A stretch of DNA of 48,840 bases from an uncultured Prevotellaceae bacterium (GTDB lineage Bacteria; Bacteroidota; Bacteroidia; Bacteroidales; Muribaculaceae). Shown here in pieces: positions 16,042 to 24,283 of the stretch; the stretch's first letter is position 1; every line of letters starts with the position of its first letter. The DNA lies in contig OMUK01000071.1 in NCBI GenBank assembly GCA_900314215.1, forward strand, positions 1 through 48,840. Reading direction: 5' to 3'. The position numbers and the translations under genes were made by a program. Below the pieces are notes generated by a model. It did no database searches, was not told where the DNA came from, and saw nothing but the letters and a program-made list of their open reading frames with translations.

Positions 16042-16512
16042 ATGGCTATAAGCTACATGACTCAAGAAGGCTACAACAAGAAGATGGCAGAGCTCAACCG
16101 CCTCGAGAACGTTGAGCGCCCCGATGTTGTTAAGGCTATTCAGGAGGCGCGCGAGAAGGGCGACCTCTCAGAGAACGCAGAATACGACGCTGCCAAGGAG
16201 CGTCAAGGAATGCTGGAAGCTAAGATTTCAGAACTCAAGAATCTTGTTGCCACCGCACGCATCATCGACGAGAGCAAGTTGCAGACCGACGAGGTGCAAC
16301 TCATGAACAAGGTGACAATCAAGAATGTGAAAAACAACGCCAAGATGACCTACACGATTGTGAGCGAGACCGAGGCCGACCTCAAGTCGGGCAAGATATC
16401 GATCACGACCCCCATCGCCAAGGGCCTGCTGGGCCACAAGAAGGGCGATATCGTCGACGTGCGCGTGCCCGCTGGCGTGATGAAGTTTGAAATCGTGGAG
16501 ATTGGCCTCTAA
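16042..16512 (+). CDS. greA: Transcription elongation factor GreA
   Basis: A 156-residue GreA of standard length. The N-terminal coiled coil (about 1-75) reaches into the RNA polymerase secondary channel, and the acidic tip DLSENAEYDAA has D41 and E44, the residues that stimulate cleavage of backtracked RNA. The C-terminal FKBP-like domain carries the typical SITTPIAKGLLGHKKGD stretch. It is cotranscribed or closely followed by a HIT gene (76 bases downstream). The leader has its own terminator-like hairpin, which may control how much polymerase enters the gene. Confidence 0.96.
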   Translation: MAISYMTQEGYNKKMAELNRLENVERPDVVKAIQEAREKGDLSENAEYDAAKERQGMLEAKISELKNLVATARIIDESKLQTDEVQLMNKVTIKNVKNNAKMTYTIVSETEADLKSGKISITTPIAKGLLGHKKGDIVDVRVPAGVMKFEIVEIGL

Positions 16513-16588
16513 AGCCGAGTGCCCCCTCTGCCGTTTCCAAGCACACAACACATATATATAACTGACTCAAAAAAACTCCAAGATAATC

Positions 16589-16987
16589 ATGGCATCGATA
16601 TTCAGCAAAATAGTGGCTGGCGAAATTCCCAGCTACAAGTGCGCCGAGGATGAGAACTACTATGCCTTCCTCGACATCAATCCTGTGAACGCAGGCCACA
16701 CGCTCGTGATACCCAAGCACGAGGTGAACTATATCTTCGACCTCGACAGCGACGAGTATGTGGGGCTGTGGCAGTTTGCCAAGAAGGTTGCCAAGGCCCT
16801 GAAGGCCGCCGTGCCCTGCAAGCGCATTGGCGTGGCTGTGCTGGGCCTGGAAGTGCCTCACTGCCACATCCACCTGGTGCCCATCAACCAGGAGAGCGAC
16901 ATGGACTTCCACAACAAGAAGACCCTGCCTGCCGAGCAGATGCAGGAGATTGCCAGCAAGGTGCTGGCCGAGTTCCAGAAGCTGTGA
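16589..16987 (+). CDS. HIT-family hydrolase
   Basis: A 132-residue histidine-triad protein with the nucleotide-binding N-terminus FSKIVAGEIPSYK and the catalytic motif HCHIHLVP (H91, H93, H95). These enzymes hydrolyse or transfer phosphoramidate-linked nucleotides such as AMP-lysine or AMP-NH2, through a nucleotidyl-histidine intermediate. It is close in size and layout to the HinT branch. It follows greA by 76 bases with no terminator in between, an arrangement I recall from other Bacteroidota, and is followed by a strong terminator. Confidence 0.92.
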   Translation: MASIFSKIVAGEIPSYKCAEDENYYAFLDINPVNAGHTLVIPKHEVNYIFDLDSDEYVGLWQFAKKVAKALKAAVPCKRIGVAVLGLEVPHCHIHLVPINQESDMDFHNKKTLPAEQMQEIASKVLAEFQKL

Positions 16988-17046
16988 GCTGCTGCTGCTG
17001 AAGAAGAAAAAAAGCATCATGTGAATCAATCCACACATTTGGATTG

Positions 17047-17087
17047 AAGCGCCTCGCCCCGCAACCGTGGGAGCGAGGCGCTTTTTT
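17047..17087 (+). terminator. Terminator after the HIT gene
   Basis: An 11-base stem (AAGCGCCTCGC at 17047-17057 with 17073-17083) ending in TTTTTT. A small TCAATCC/GGATTGA hairpin precedes it. Confidence 0.88.
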
Positions 17088-17149
17088 GCACTACTTTTTG
17101 CGCTATGTGGCCGCGGGCAAATAATCGCGGCGGTTTCGAAATTATTTTG

Positions 17150-17157
17150 TAACTTTG
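17150..17157 (+). promoter_or_regulatory. -7 box of the ispD-recG promoter
   Basis: TAACTTTG, 8 bases before the ispD ATG. I see no convincing -33 element at the right distance. Confidence 0.5.
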
Positions 17158-17165
17158 TGGTTACG

Positions 17166-17849
17166 ATGAGACGATATGCAATCATAGTGGCTGGCGGCAG
17201 CGGCACGCGCTTTGGCTCCAAGGTGCCCAAGCAGTTTCTGCCCTTGGCTGGCGTGCCAGTGCTCATGCGCACCATTGGCAAGTTTCATGCTGCCAGCGGC
17301 GGCGTGCAGGTGGTGCTGGTGTTGCCGGCGGCGCAGCAGCAATACTGGCGGCAGCTGTGCGAGCAATACGGCTTTGACACGCCCCACACTGTGGTCACGG
17401 GCGGCGACAGCCGCTTCCAGAGTGTGAAAAACGCCATCTGCGCCTTGCCCCCGCTCGAGGCAGGCGACCTGGTGGCTGTGCACGACGGCGTGCGGCCGCT
17501 CGCGAGCGTGGCGCTCATCGATGCCATCTACGACGCTGCGGCGCGCAGCGGGGCCGCCATACCCGTGGTGCCGGTCACCGACTCGGTGCGCCAGCTCGAC
17601 GGCCAGGGCCGGTCGGTGGCGCTCGTGCGCACCAGCCTGCGCGCTGTGCAGACGCCTCAGGCCTTCGACGGCGTGCGGCTCAAGCAGGCCTATGCCGTGC
17701 CCTACGACCCCGCTTTCACCGACGACGCCTCGGTGTGGGAGCGCGCCGGCGGCCAGGTGACCCTCGTAGAGGGCGAGACCACCAACATCAAGATCACCCA
17801 CCCCATCGACATCATCATCGCTCAGAAACTGCTCGACGCCCATGAATGA
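17166..17849 (+). CDS. ispD: 2-C-methyl-D-erythritol 4-phosphate cytidylyltransferase
   Basis: A 227-residue IspD, the MEP-pathway enzyme that joins CTP and methylerythritol phosphate on the way to isoprenoids. The CTP-binding loop AGGSGTRFG (about 9-17) with KVPKQFLPL is followed by GGDSRFQSV, VAVHDGVRP and the C-terminal KITHPIDI segment. The length is normal. The open frame extends back to 17067, but a -7 box sits just before the ATG at 17166, so the shorter start is preferred. It overlaps recG by 8 bases, so the two are cotranscribed and probably coupled in translation. Confidence 0.95.
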   Translation: MRRYAIIVAGGSGTRFGSKVPKQFLPLAGVPVLMRTIGKFHAASGGVQVVLVLPAAQQQYWRQLCEQYGFDTPHTVVTGGDSRFQSVKNAICALPPLEAGDLVAVHDGVRPLASVALIDAIYDAAARSGAAIPVVPVTDSVRQLDGQGRSVALVRTSLRAVQTPQAFDGVRLKQAYAVPYDPAFTDDASVWERAGGQVTLVEGETTNIKITHPIDIIIAQKLLDAHE

Positions 17850-19941
17850 CCTCACACAGCAAGACATCAAGTATCTCAAGGGCGTGGGGCCCAAGCGGGC
17901 CGAGTTGCTCGCCCAGGAGCTCGACATACACAGCTACTACGACCTGCTCTACGATTTCCCCTTCCGCTACATCGACCGCAGCAAGATCTATCGCATTGCC
18001 GACGTTGCCGGCGACTCGCTGCCCAGCATGCAGTTTAAGGGCCGCTTCATCACCTTCACGCCCCATGGCGAGGGCCGCAAGCGCCGGCTGCACGCTCTCT
18101 TCAGCGACGGCACCGGCACTATCGAGTGCGTGTGGTTCAACCGCGTGAAGAGCATCCAGGAAAGCTACAAGACTGGCATCGAATACATCATCTATGGCCA
18201 GCCCAAGCCCTACAATGGCACCTATAGCATCATCCACCCCGAGGTCGACGTGTATCATCCCGAGACGGCCCCCAAGGGCCTGGTGGGCATCTACAACCTC
18301 ACCGACAAGTTGCGCAACCGCAACTTCACCTCGCGCACGTTGCAAAAACTGGTGGCCAGTGTGCTCCAGTCGCCCGCCATCGACGCCCTGCGCGACCCCC
18401 TCACGCCCAAGATGCTCGCCCGTCGCAACCTGCTGCCCCTGCGCGAGGCCATCACTAGCATCCACTTGCCCGCCACCGTTGAGCTCATGCAGCGGGCGCA
18501 GTTCCGCTTCAAGTATGAGGAGCTCTTCTTCCTCGAGCTCAACATCATCAAGAATGTGAAAGGCCGCAACGCCAAGTTGCCGGGCTTCGTCTTTGCCCAC
18601 ATTGGCGACTGCTTCAACGGCTTCTACAAGCGAGGCTTGAAATTCCCCTTGACGGGCGCCCAGAAGCGCGTGATCAAGGAGATACGCGCCGACCTGGGCT
18701 CGGGCCGCCAGATGAACCGCCTGCTGCAGGGCGACGTGGGCAGCGGCAAGACCATCGTGGCCTTTCTCACCATGCTCATCGCCATCGACAATGGCTACCA
18801 AGCCTGCATCATGGCGCCCACCGAGATACTCGCCACCCAGCACTACGAGTCGATAAGCGAGATGGCCGCCGTGGTGGGCGTGAATGTGGGCCTGCTCACC
18901 GGCAGCACGGGCAAGCGCGAGCGCGACCGCTTGCATGCCGGCTTGCTCGATGGCAGCATCCAAATCCTGATAGGCACCCATGCCTTGATCGAGGACTCGG
19001 TGCAATGGCGCAACCTGGGCCTTGCCGTCATCGACGAGCAGCACCGCTTCGGCGTGGCTCAGCGCGCCCGCTTGTGGCGCAAAAACACCACTCCGCCCCA
19101 TGTGCTGGTGATGACCGCCACGCCCATACCGCGCACGTTGAGCATGACCGTGTATGGCGACCTCGACGTGTCGGTGATCGACGAGTTGCCCCCAGGCCGC
19201 AAGCCGGTGACCACCCGCTTGCGCTACGAGAAAGACCGCCAGGAGGTGTACCACTTTGTGGGCACCGAGCTGCGTCACGGCCGCCAGGCCTATATCGTGT
19301 ATCCCCTCATCGAGGAGAACGAGAAGCTCGACCTCAAGGACCTGATGGATGGCTACGAAACGATATGCCAGACGTTTCCGCACTACCGCGTTGTATATGT
19401 GCACGGCAAGATGAAGCCCAAGGAGAAAAACGCGCAGATGGAGCTCTTTGCCAGCGGCAAGGCGCAGATACTGGTGGCCACCACCGTGATCGAGGTGGGC
19501 GTGAATGTGCCCAACGCCAGCGTGATGGTGATTGAGAATGCCGAGCGATTCGGCCTCTCGCAGTTGCACCAGCTGCGGGGCAGGGTGGGCCGCGGCGCCG
19601 ACCAGAGCTATTGCATACTCATGTCGAAGTATCAAATCTCGAGCGACACCCGCCACCGCCTGCAGGTGATGGTGGACTCGTGCGACGGCTTCAAGATTGC
19701 CGAGGAAGACATGAAACTGCGTGGTCCCGGCGACATGGAGGGCACCCAGCAGAGCGGCATCGCCTTCAGCCTGAACATCGCCAACCTGGCCACCGACGGC
19801 CCCATCGTGGAGATGGCCCGCAACGACGCCATGACGGTGCTCGACGCCGATCCCGAGTTGCAAAGTCCTCAGGGTCAAGTGCTCAATCAGCACCTCAATT
19901 TCCTCTTCGGCCGCAAGGTGAACTGGGGCTTGATAAGCTGA
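17842..19941 (+). CDS. recG: ATP-dependent DNA helicase RecG
   Basis: A 699-residue superfamily 2 helicase that remodels stalled replication forks and Holliday junctions. The N-terminal wedge (OB-fold) domain occupies about 1-230; Walker A is GDVGSGKT (about 296-303); motif II is DEQHRFG (about 398-404), the RecG form of DEAD-box; motif III is MTATPIPRTL; motif VI is QLRGRVGRG. The length and domain order match the family. It starts inside the last codons of ispD. After the stop comes an AT-rich gap of 380 bases. Confidence 0.96.
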   Translation: MNDLTQQDIKYLKGVGPKRAELLAQELDIHSYYDLLYDFPFRYIDRSKIYRIADVAGDSLPSMQFKGRFITFTPHGEGRKRRLHALFSDGTGTIECVWFNRVKSIQESYKTGIEYIIYGQPKPYNGTYSIIHPEVDVYHPETAPKGLVGIYNLTDKLRNRNFTSRTLQKLVASVLQSPAIDALRDPLTPKMLARRNLLPLREAITSIHLPATVELMQRAQFRFKYEELFFLELNIIKNVKGRNAKLPGFVFAHIGDCFNGFYKRGLKFPLTGAQKRVIKEIRADLGSGRQMNRLLQGDVGSGKTIVAFLTMLIAIDNGYQACIMAPTEILATQHYESISEMAAVVGVNVGLLTGSTGKRERDRLHAGLLDGSIQILIGTHALIEDSVQWRNLGLAVIDEQHRFGVAQRARLWRKNTTPPHVLVMTATPIPRTLSMTVYGDLDVSVIDELPPGRKPVTTRLRYEKDRQEVYHFVGTELRHGRQAYIVYPLIEENEKLDLKDLMDGYETICQTFPHYRVVYVHGKMKPKEKNAQMELFASGKAQILVATTVIEVGVNVPNASVMVIENAERFGLSQLHQLRGRVGRGADQSYCILMSKYQISSDTRHRLQVMVDSCDGFKIAEEDMKLRGPGDMEGTQQSGIAFSLNIANLATDGPIVEMARNDAMTVLDADPELQSPQGQVLNQHLNFLFGRKVNWGLIS

Positions 19942-20111
19942 TAATAAAATTGCACACTTTTGCGTTTTTGTGCTGATTTTAAGGTTTTTAAGATTGTTTG
20001 GGTTTTGTTGTGACAAAAATTCGAAAATTGCTATTTTTCTGAAAAACAGAAATTTATATATAATTCCTACATAAATTTATACAAAAGTTTACAAATTTTA
20101 AAGTTTAAACC

Positions 20112-20143
20112 TTTGGATGTAATAAAATATTTTTCTACTTTTG
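20112..20143 (+). promoter_or_regulatory. Probable promoter of the M23 peptidase gene
   Basis: TTTG (20112-20115), 20 bases, then TACTTTTG (20136-20143). It implies a long leader of about 170 bases with a small TTCCTCA/TGAGGAA hairpin around 20278-20304. The rest of the gap 19942-20320 is AT-rich with no other feature seen. Confidence 0.6.
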
Positions 20144-20320
20144 GACGTTCAAAATTTGAAAATGGTTGGTAACCAAGTTTATTTTTCGGAGCATTTAGTT
20201 ACTTTTAGTGCTGTTTTCTATCTTTTTTCTTCGAGCAAGAAAATCATTTTATAGGCTCCTTATTGTTTAACGTTGCTTCCTCACTTATGTCCTAAATTGA
20301 GGAACATAAAATTTGTTTTA

Positions 20321-21094
20321 ATGGATTTGAAAAAAATAGCAAGTACTCTATGTGCAGCCCTGGTGGCAGCAACAGCAGCAATCAATTTCAGTGCAACAGC
20401 TCAAAGTCTTCAATCGGTATCGAGCTACCGCCGAGCTCACAGCAACATGCTCGCCAAGCAATCCCGCATCAAGGACCAAATACGCCTCGAGGAGGCTCAA
20501 AAATATGCCCAAGACCTCTATGGTGAGTCGGAGCCCGAGCCCGACATCTACACCGAGGGCTGGGAAAGTGACCGCGTGAACCCCTACAAGGACGCTCAAG
20601 TGCCCTACAGCAAGCGCATCGACGTGCGTCGCTACTGCCTGCCTGTGAAGGGCAACTTCGTGACTTCGCCCTATGGCTATCGTGCCCGCTTCAAGCGCAC
20701 CCACAAGGGCGTTGACCTGCGTGCCGCCATCGGCGACACCGTGCGCGCTGCATTCAGCGGCCGTGTGCGCCTCACCAAGTATGAGCGTGGCGGCTACGGC
20801 TTCTATGTGATACTGCGCCACGAGAACGGCCTCGAGACCGTCTATGGCCACCTGTCGCGCTTCCTGGTGAAGCCCAACCAGTATGTGAGAGTGGGCCAGC
20901 CCATCGCCCTGAGTGGCAACACGGGCCGCAGCACGGGTCCTCACCTGCACTTCGAGACCCGCTTCATGGGCTACGCCATCAACCCATCGGCAATCTTCGA
21001 CTTCGCCAATCGTGTGACGGTGACCGACAGCTATACCTTCACCAAGGACACCTACATGAACGCCCGTAGCAACAGGTCGCGTGCCAGCCGATAA
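20321..21094 (+). CDS. M23 (LytM-type) metallopeptidase, exported
   Basis: A 257-residue protein with a signal peptide (about 1-28, ending near FSATAQ). A short linker rich in acidic residues (about 60-90) leads to an M23 domain (about 100-220). The zinc ligands are visible: H128 and D132 in HKGVDLR, and H210 in HLHFE, with H208 as the catalytic histidine. Such enzymes cut peptide crosslinks in peptidoglycan or, when degenerate, activate amidases; here the ligands are all present, so it is probably active. The ATG at 20321 is chosen over the open frame at 20273. It is monocistronic with a terminator after it. Confidence 0.88.
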   Translation: MDLKKIASTLCAALVAATAAINFSATAQSLQSVSSYRRAHSNMLAKQSRIKDQIRLEEAQKYAQDLYGESEPEPDIYTEGWESDRVNPYKDAQVPYSKRIDVRRYCLPVKGNFVTSPYGYRARFKRTHKGVDLRAAIGDTVRAAFSGRVRLTKYERGGYGFYVILRHENGLETVYGHLSRFLVKPNQYVRVGQPIALSGNTGRSTGPHLHFETRFMGYAINPSAIFDFANRVTVTDSYTFTKDTYMNARSNRSRASR

Positions 21095-21125
21095 ATCAAC
21101 CAGAATTTATCTCATAGCATATAAA

Positions 21126-21172
21126 ACAGATTGAGGAGATTTCCCGCTGCCGGGGAGTCTCCTCAATCTTTA
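21126..21172 (+). terminator. Terminator after the M23 peptidase gene
   Basis: A perfect 12-base stem, AGATTGAGGAGA at 21128-21139 with its complement at 21158-21169, followed by a short T-rich end. Confidence 0.8.
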
Positions 21173-21272
21173 TGTGTGCCTTGCAAGCCGCAAGCAAAAA
21201 GCTTGGGTAAAGGGCGGGAAATGTGCAAACTTTTGTTATAATTTGCATCAAAAAGTGATTTTAAGTTGGGAA

Positions 21273-21304
21273 TTTGCTCTTTACATAGAAAATGACTAAT
21301 TTCG
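21273..21304 (+). promoter_or_regulatory. Promoter of the TetR-fabG unit
   Basis: TTTG (21273-21276), 20 bases, then TAATTTCG (21297-21304). The ATG is 40 bases downstream. Confidence 0.6.
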
Positions 21305-21344
21305 CACACCTAAAAGCACAGTGTGCAACTTTTGATTATTCAGG

Positions 21345-21965
21345 ATGGTATCACGCACTCGAGAGAAATTGATAGATGTGGCTCGCCAGCTTTTTGCTCA
21401 CAAGGGAGTTGAGAACACGACAATGAACGATATTGCATCGGCCAGCGACAAGGGCCGACGCACCATCTACACCTATTTCAAGAGCAAGACCGAGATATTC
21501 AACGCCGTGGTCAACCGCGAGGCAAGCATCATCATCGACCGACTGCAGGATCTGCCAAGCATGCCCCTGCCCCCCGAGGAGAAATTGATGAATTTCATCT
21601 TCATCCGCTTTGAGGCGGTGAAGGAGGTGGTGAGCCGCAACGGTTCGCTCAAGGCCAGTTTCTTTCTCGATGTGCGCCGTGTCGACCGCATACGCCGCGT
21701 CAATGCCCCTCGCGAGATCATCATTCTCAGGCAGATACTGCAAGAGGGCGTGGATGCCGGCGTGTTTCGCATCAGGCACGTCGAGAAGACGGCGCAAATT
21801 CTCTTGATGGCCATGCAGGGCCTCGACGTGCACTACATTCGCAACAGCTTTGAGGACATAGGCGTCAACAAGCTCAAGCTGCGCGCCTATCTGCAAGACT
21901 TTGTGATGAACGGCATCAAGCACCACGACGCCAGCGATGCCCAGCAAGCTGAAAACCATATTTAA
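21345..21965 (+). CDS. TetR/AcrR-family transcriptional regulator
   Basis: A 206-residue regulator. The N-terminal TetR DNA-binding domain (about 5-55) is clear: REKLIDVARQLFAHKGVENTTMNDIA, then GRRTIYTYFKSKTEIF with the recognition helix. The C-terminal part is helical and should bind a ligand and dimerise. It lies 31 bases upstream of fabG on the same strand, with the promoter before it, so it may regulate both itself and fabG. The ligand is unknown; acyl-CoA or acyl-ACP would fit the context. Confidence 0.88.
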   Translation: MVSRTREKLIDVARQLFAHKGVENTTMNDIASASDKGRRTIYTYFKSKTEIFNAVVNREASIIIDRLQDLPSMPLPPEEKLMNFIFIRFEAVKEVVSRNGSLKASFFLDVRRVDRIRRVNAPREIIILRQILQEGVDAGVFRIRHVEKTAQILLMAMQGLDVHYIRNSFEDIGVNKLKLRAYLQDFVMNGIKHHDASDAQQAENHI

Positions 21966-21996
21966 AGAAACATAACATATTAAAAATTAAGAAGAA

Positions 21997-22743
21997 ATGA
22001 AATTACTTGAAGGAAAAGTTGCCTTGATCACCGGCGCCGCACGCGGCATTGGCAAGGCTATCGCTTTGAAGTTTGCCAGCGAGGGTGCCGACATTGCATT
22101 CACCGACCTTGTGATCGACGAGAATGGCAAAGCCACCGAGCAGGAAATCGCCGCCCTGGGCGTCAAGGCCAAGGGCTATGCCAGCAATGCTGCCAAGTTT
22201 GAAGAGACCGAGCAGGTCGTGAACCAGATCAAGGCCGATTTCGGCCACATCGATATCCTGGTCAACAACGCCGGCATCACCAAGGATGCCCTCATGCTCA
22301 AGATGACCGAGGCCATGTGGGACGCTGTGATTGCTGTCAACCTCAAGAGCGCATTCAACTTCATCCACGCCCTCACGCCCATCATGAGCCGCCAGCGCGG
22401 TGGCTCGATCATCAACATGTCGTCGGTAGTGGGTGTGCACGGCAACGCTGGCCAGTGCAACTATGCTGCCTCCAAGGCCGGCCTCATCTCGCTGGCCAAG
22501 AGCATCAGCCAGGAAATGGGTCGCCGCGGCATCCGCGCCAACGCCATTGCCCCAGGCTTTATCGACACGGCCATGACTCAGGCCCTGCCCGACAACATAC
22601 GCAAGGAGTGGGTTGAGCGCATCCCGCTGCGCCGCGCCGGCACAGTCGACGATATTGCCAATGTGGCTGTGTTCCTGGCAAGCGACATGTCGAGCTACGT
22701 GGCTGGCCAAGTGATTCAAGTGGATGGCGGCATGAATATGTGA
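21997..22743 (+). CDS. fabG: 3-oxoacyl-[acyl-carrier-protein] reductase
   Basis: A 248-residue short-chain dehydrogenase matching FabG, the NADPH-dependent reductase of fatty acid elongation. The cofactor site is TGAARGIG (about 13-20), the structural NNAG motif is present, and the catalytic triad is S143, Y156 and K160 (in YAASKAG). The C-terminus VIQVDGGMNM is typical of FabG. It follows a TetR gene by 31 bases. A strong terminator closes the unit. Other SDR functions cannot be excluded, because no other fab gene is adjacent. Confidence 0.92.
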   Translation: MKLLEGKVALITGAARGIGKAIALKFASEGADIAFTDLVIDENGKATEQEIAALGVKAKGYASNAAKFEETEQVVNQIKADFGHIDILVNNAGITKDALMLKMTEAMWDAVIAVNLKSAFNFIHALTPIMSRQRGGSIINMSSVVGVHGNAGQCNYAASKAGLISLAKSISQEMGRRGIRANAIAPGFIDTAMTQALPDNIRKEWVERIPLRRAGTVDDIANVAVFLASDMSSYVAGQVIQVDGGMNM

Positions 22744-22765
22744 TCTTTTTCAATCACACAAGCAT

Positions 22766-22811
22766 AGAGGGGCTGGGTGCATCACTGCGCATGCATCCAG
22801 CCTCTTTTTTT
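22766..22811 (+). terminator. Terminator after fabG
   Basis: A long stem (about 15 base pairs with one bulge) between 22766-22782 and 22791-22805, ending in seven T residues. Confidence 0.85.
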
Positions 22812-22841
22812 CACGCTTGTGTGAAAGGTTGAGGGGCTGGT

Positions 22842-22875
22842 TTTGCGGTGGGCAGGCATTTTTAGCTTAACTTTG
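22842..22875 (+). promoter_or_regulatory. Promoter of the O-acetyltransferase gene
   Basis: TTTG (22842-22845), 22 bases, then TAACTTTG (22868-22875). The ATG is only 5 bases after the -7 box. Confidence 0.6.
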
Positions 22876-22880
22876 CTGGC

Positions 22881-23450
22881 ATGAAGACGAAATTGGAAAT
22901 AGAGATTGAGAAGATGATGTCGGGCGAGCTCTACGACGCCAACTTCAACGAGGAGCTGGTGCCCGTGCTCGACGCCACGGCCCAGAAGTGCTGGGACTAC
23001 AACCACATGCGCCCCAGCCAGGTGCAGGAGCGCATGCAGCTGTTGCGCTCGTTGCTGGGCAAGACGGGCGAGCTCTTCAAGATTGTGCAGCCCTTCTACT
23101 GCGACTATGGCTTCAATATCGAGATAGGGGAGCGGTTCTTTGCCAACTTCAACCTGGTGATACTCGACGAGGCCAAGGTCACCTTTGGCGACCACGTGTT
23201 TATCGGCCCCAACTGCGGCTTCTACACTGCTGGCCACCCGCTCGATGTGGAGCAGCGCAACGCCGGCCTGGAGTATTCCAAGCCCATAGCCGTGGGCAGC
23301 AACGTGTGGATAGGCGCTGGCGTGCACGTGATGCCGGGAGTGACCATTGGCGACAACACGGTGATAGGCGGCGGCAGCGTGGTGGTGCACGACATTCCCA
23401 GCGGCGTGCTTGCCGTGGGCAACCCATGCCATCCCATTCGCAAAATTTAG
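22881..23450 (+). CDS. Sugar O-acetyltransferase, Maa/LacA type
   Basis: A 189-residue left-handed beta-helix acetyltransferase. The N-terminal helical Maa domain (KMMSGELYDANFNEELV, about 11-60) is followed by hexapeptide repeats (I-G-x-x-x-x, as in VTFGDHVFIGPNCG and VTIGDNTVIGGGSVV). The catalytic histidine is in AGHPLD (H119). It moves acetyl from acetyl-CoA to maltose, galactoside or related sugars in the cytoplasm. The length and end (GNPCHPIRKI) fit the family exactly. It stands alone, and the mRNA is probably nearly leaderless. Confidence 0.92.
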   Translation: MKTKLEIEIEKMMSGELYDANFNEELVPVLDATAQKCWDYNHMRPSQVQERMQLLRSLLGKTGELFKIVQPFYCDYGFNIEIGERFFANFNLVILDEAKVTFGDHVFIGPNCGFYTAGHPLDVEQRNAGLEYSKPIAVGSNVWIGAGVHVMPGVTIGDNTVIGGGSVVVHDIPSGVLAVGNPCHPIRKI

Positions 23451-23487
23451 GTAACTGGACTTCCCCCACAGTCACGGGGACTGCCCC

Positions 23488-24270
23488 TTAAGGAATCGAC
23501 TCGTAGTCGCAATGCTCCACGTTGAAGGCCACGTGGCGGTTGCTGAACACCTGGTTCATGGCCGCGCTGTGTATCATCTCGCTTGTGGGGCCGGTCACCA
23601 CCTTGCGGTCGCGGGTGATGAGCCACAGCTCGTCGGTGAGCAACAGGCTGCGCGAGATGTCGTGGGTCGAGAGCAAGATGGCCTTGTGCTGGTCGTGGGC
23701 CAGCGAGGCGAGCAATTGCATGGTCTCGATGCGGCTGGCAGCGTCGAGAAAGGCCGTGGGCTCGTCGAGCACGATGATGGGTGTCTGCTGTGCCAGGGCG
23801 CGCGCTATCATGGCTTTCTGCCGCTCGCCGTCGCTCAGTTCGGCCACATAGCTGTTGGCCTTGGCGTCGATGCCCACGCTGTGTAGGGCGCTGGCCACGA
23901 TGGCGCGGTCGTGGTCGTCGAGACGTCCCAGAAATCCCGTGTGGGGCTGCCGGCCCAGTCCCACGAGTTCGGTCACGGTGAGGGCTCCAGCCTGGATGCG
24001 GTCGGTCGATACGAGGCCTATGATGCGGCTGCGCTCGCGCATGGCGATGCGCGCGAGGTTGCGCCCGGCCACCTCGATGGTGCCGGCTATGGGCGACGTG
24101 GCGCAGGTGAGGGCGCGCAGCAGGGTCGACTTGCCTGCGCCGTTCTGCCCCAGCAGGGCCACAAGTTGGCCCGCCTCAAGGCTCAGGTTGAGCCGCGAGA
24201 GCAGGGTAGTGCTGTGCTTGCCGTGCACATAGCCTACTGCCAAATCGTGTGTCGCAAAGAGTGCTGCCAT
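23488..24270 (-). CDS. ABC transporter ATP-binding protein, FecE/BtuD type
   Basis: A 260-residue ATPase with Walker A GQNGAGKST (41-49), signature LSDGERQ (145-151), Walker B IIVLDEPT (165-172) and the switch histidine in LSTHD. It energises uptake of an iron complex, haem or cobalamin through the permease gene just upstream. It is the last gene of a three-gene unit, starting 13 bases after the permease stop. Its C-terminal tail beyond about 215 is an accessory segment. The substrate cannot be decided from sequence; no cobalamin riboswitch is seen upstream. Confidence 0.88.
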   Translation of the reverse strand: MAALFATHDLAVGYVHGKHSTTLLSRLNLSLEAGQLVALLGQNGAGKSTLLRALTCATSPIAGTIEVAGRNLARIAMRERSRIIGLVSTDRIQAGALTVTELVGLGRQPHTGFLGRLDDHDRAIVASALHSVGIDAKANSYVAELSDGERQKAMIARALAQQTPIIVLDEPTAFLDAASRIETMQLLASLAHDQHKAILLSTHDISRSLLLTDELWLITRDRKVVTGPTSEMIHSAAMNQVFSNRHVAFNVEHCDYESIP

Positions 24271-24283
24271 ATTGTCGCGCTTA

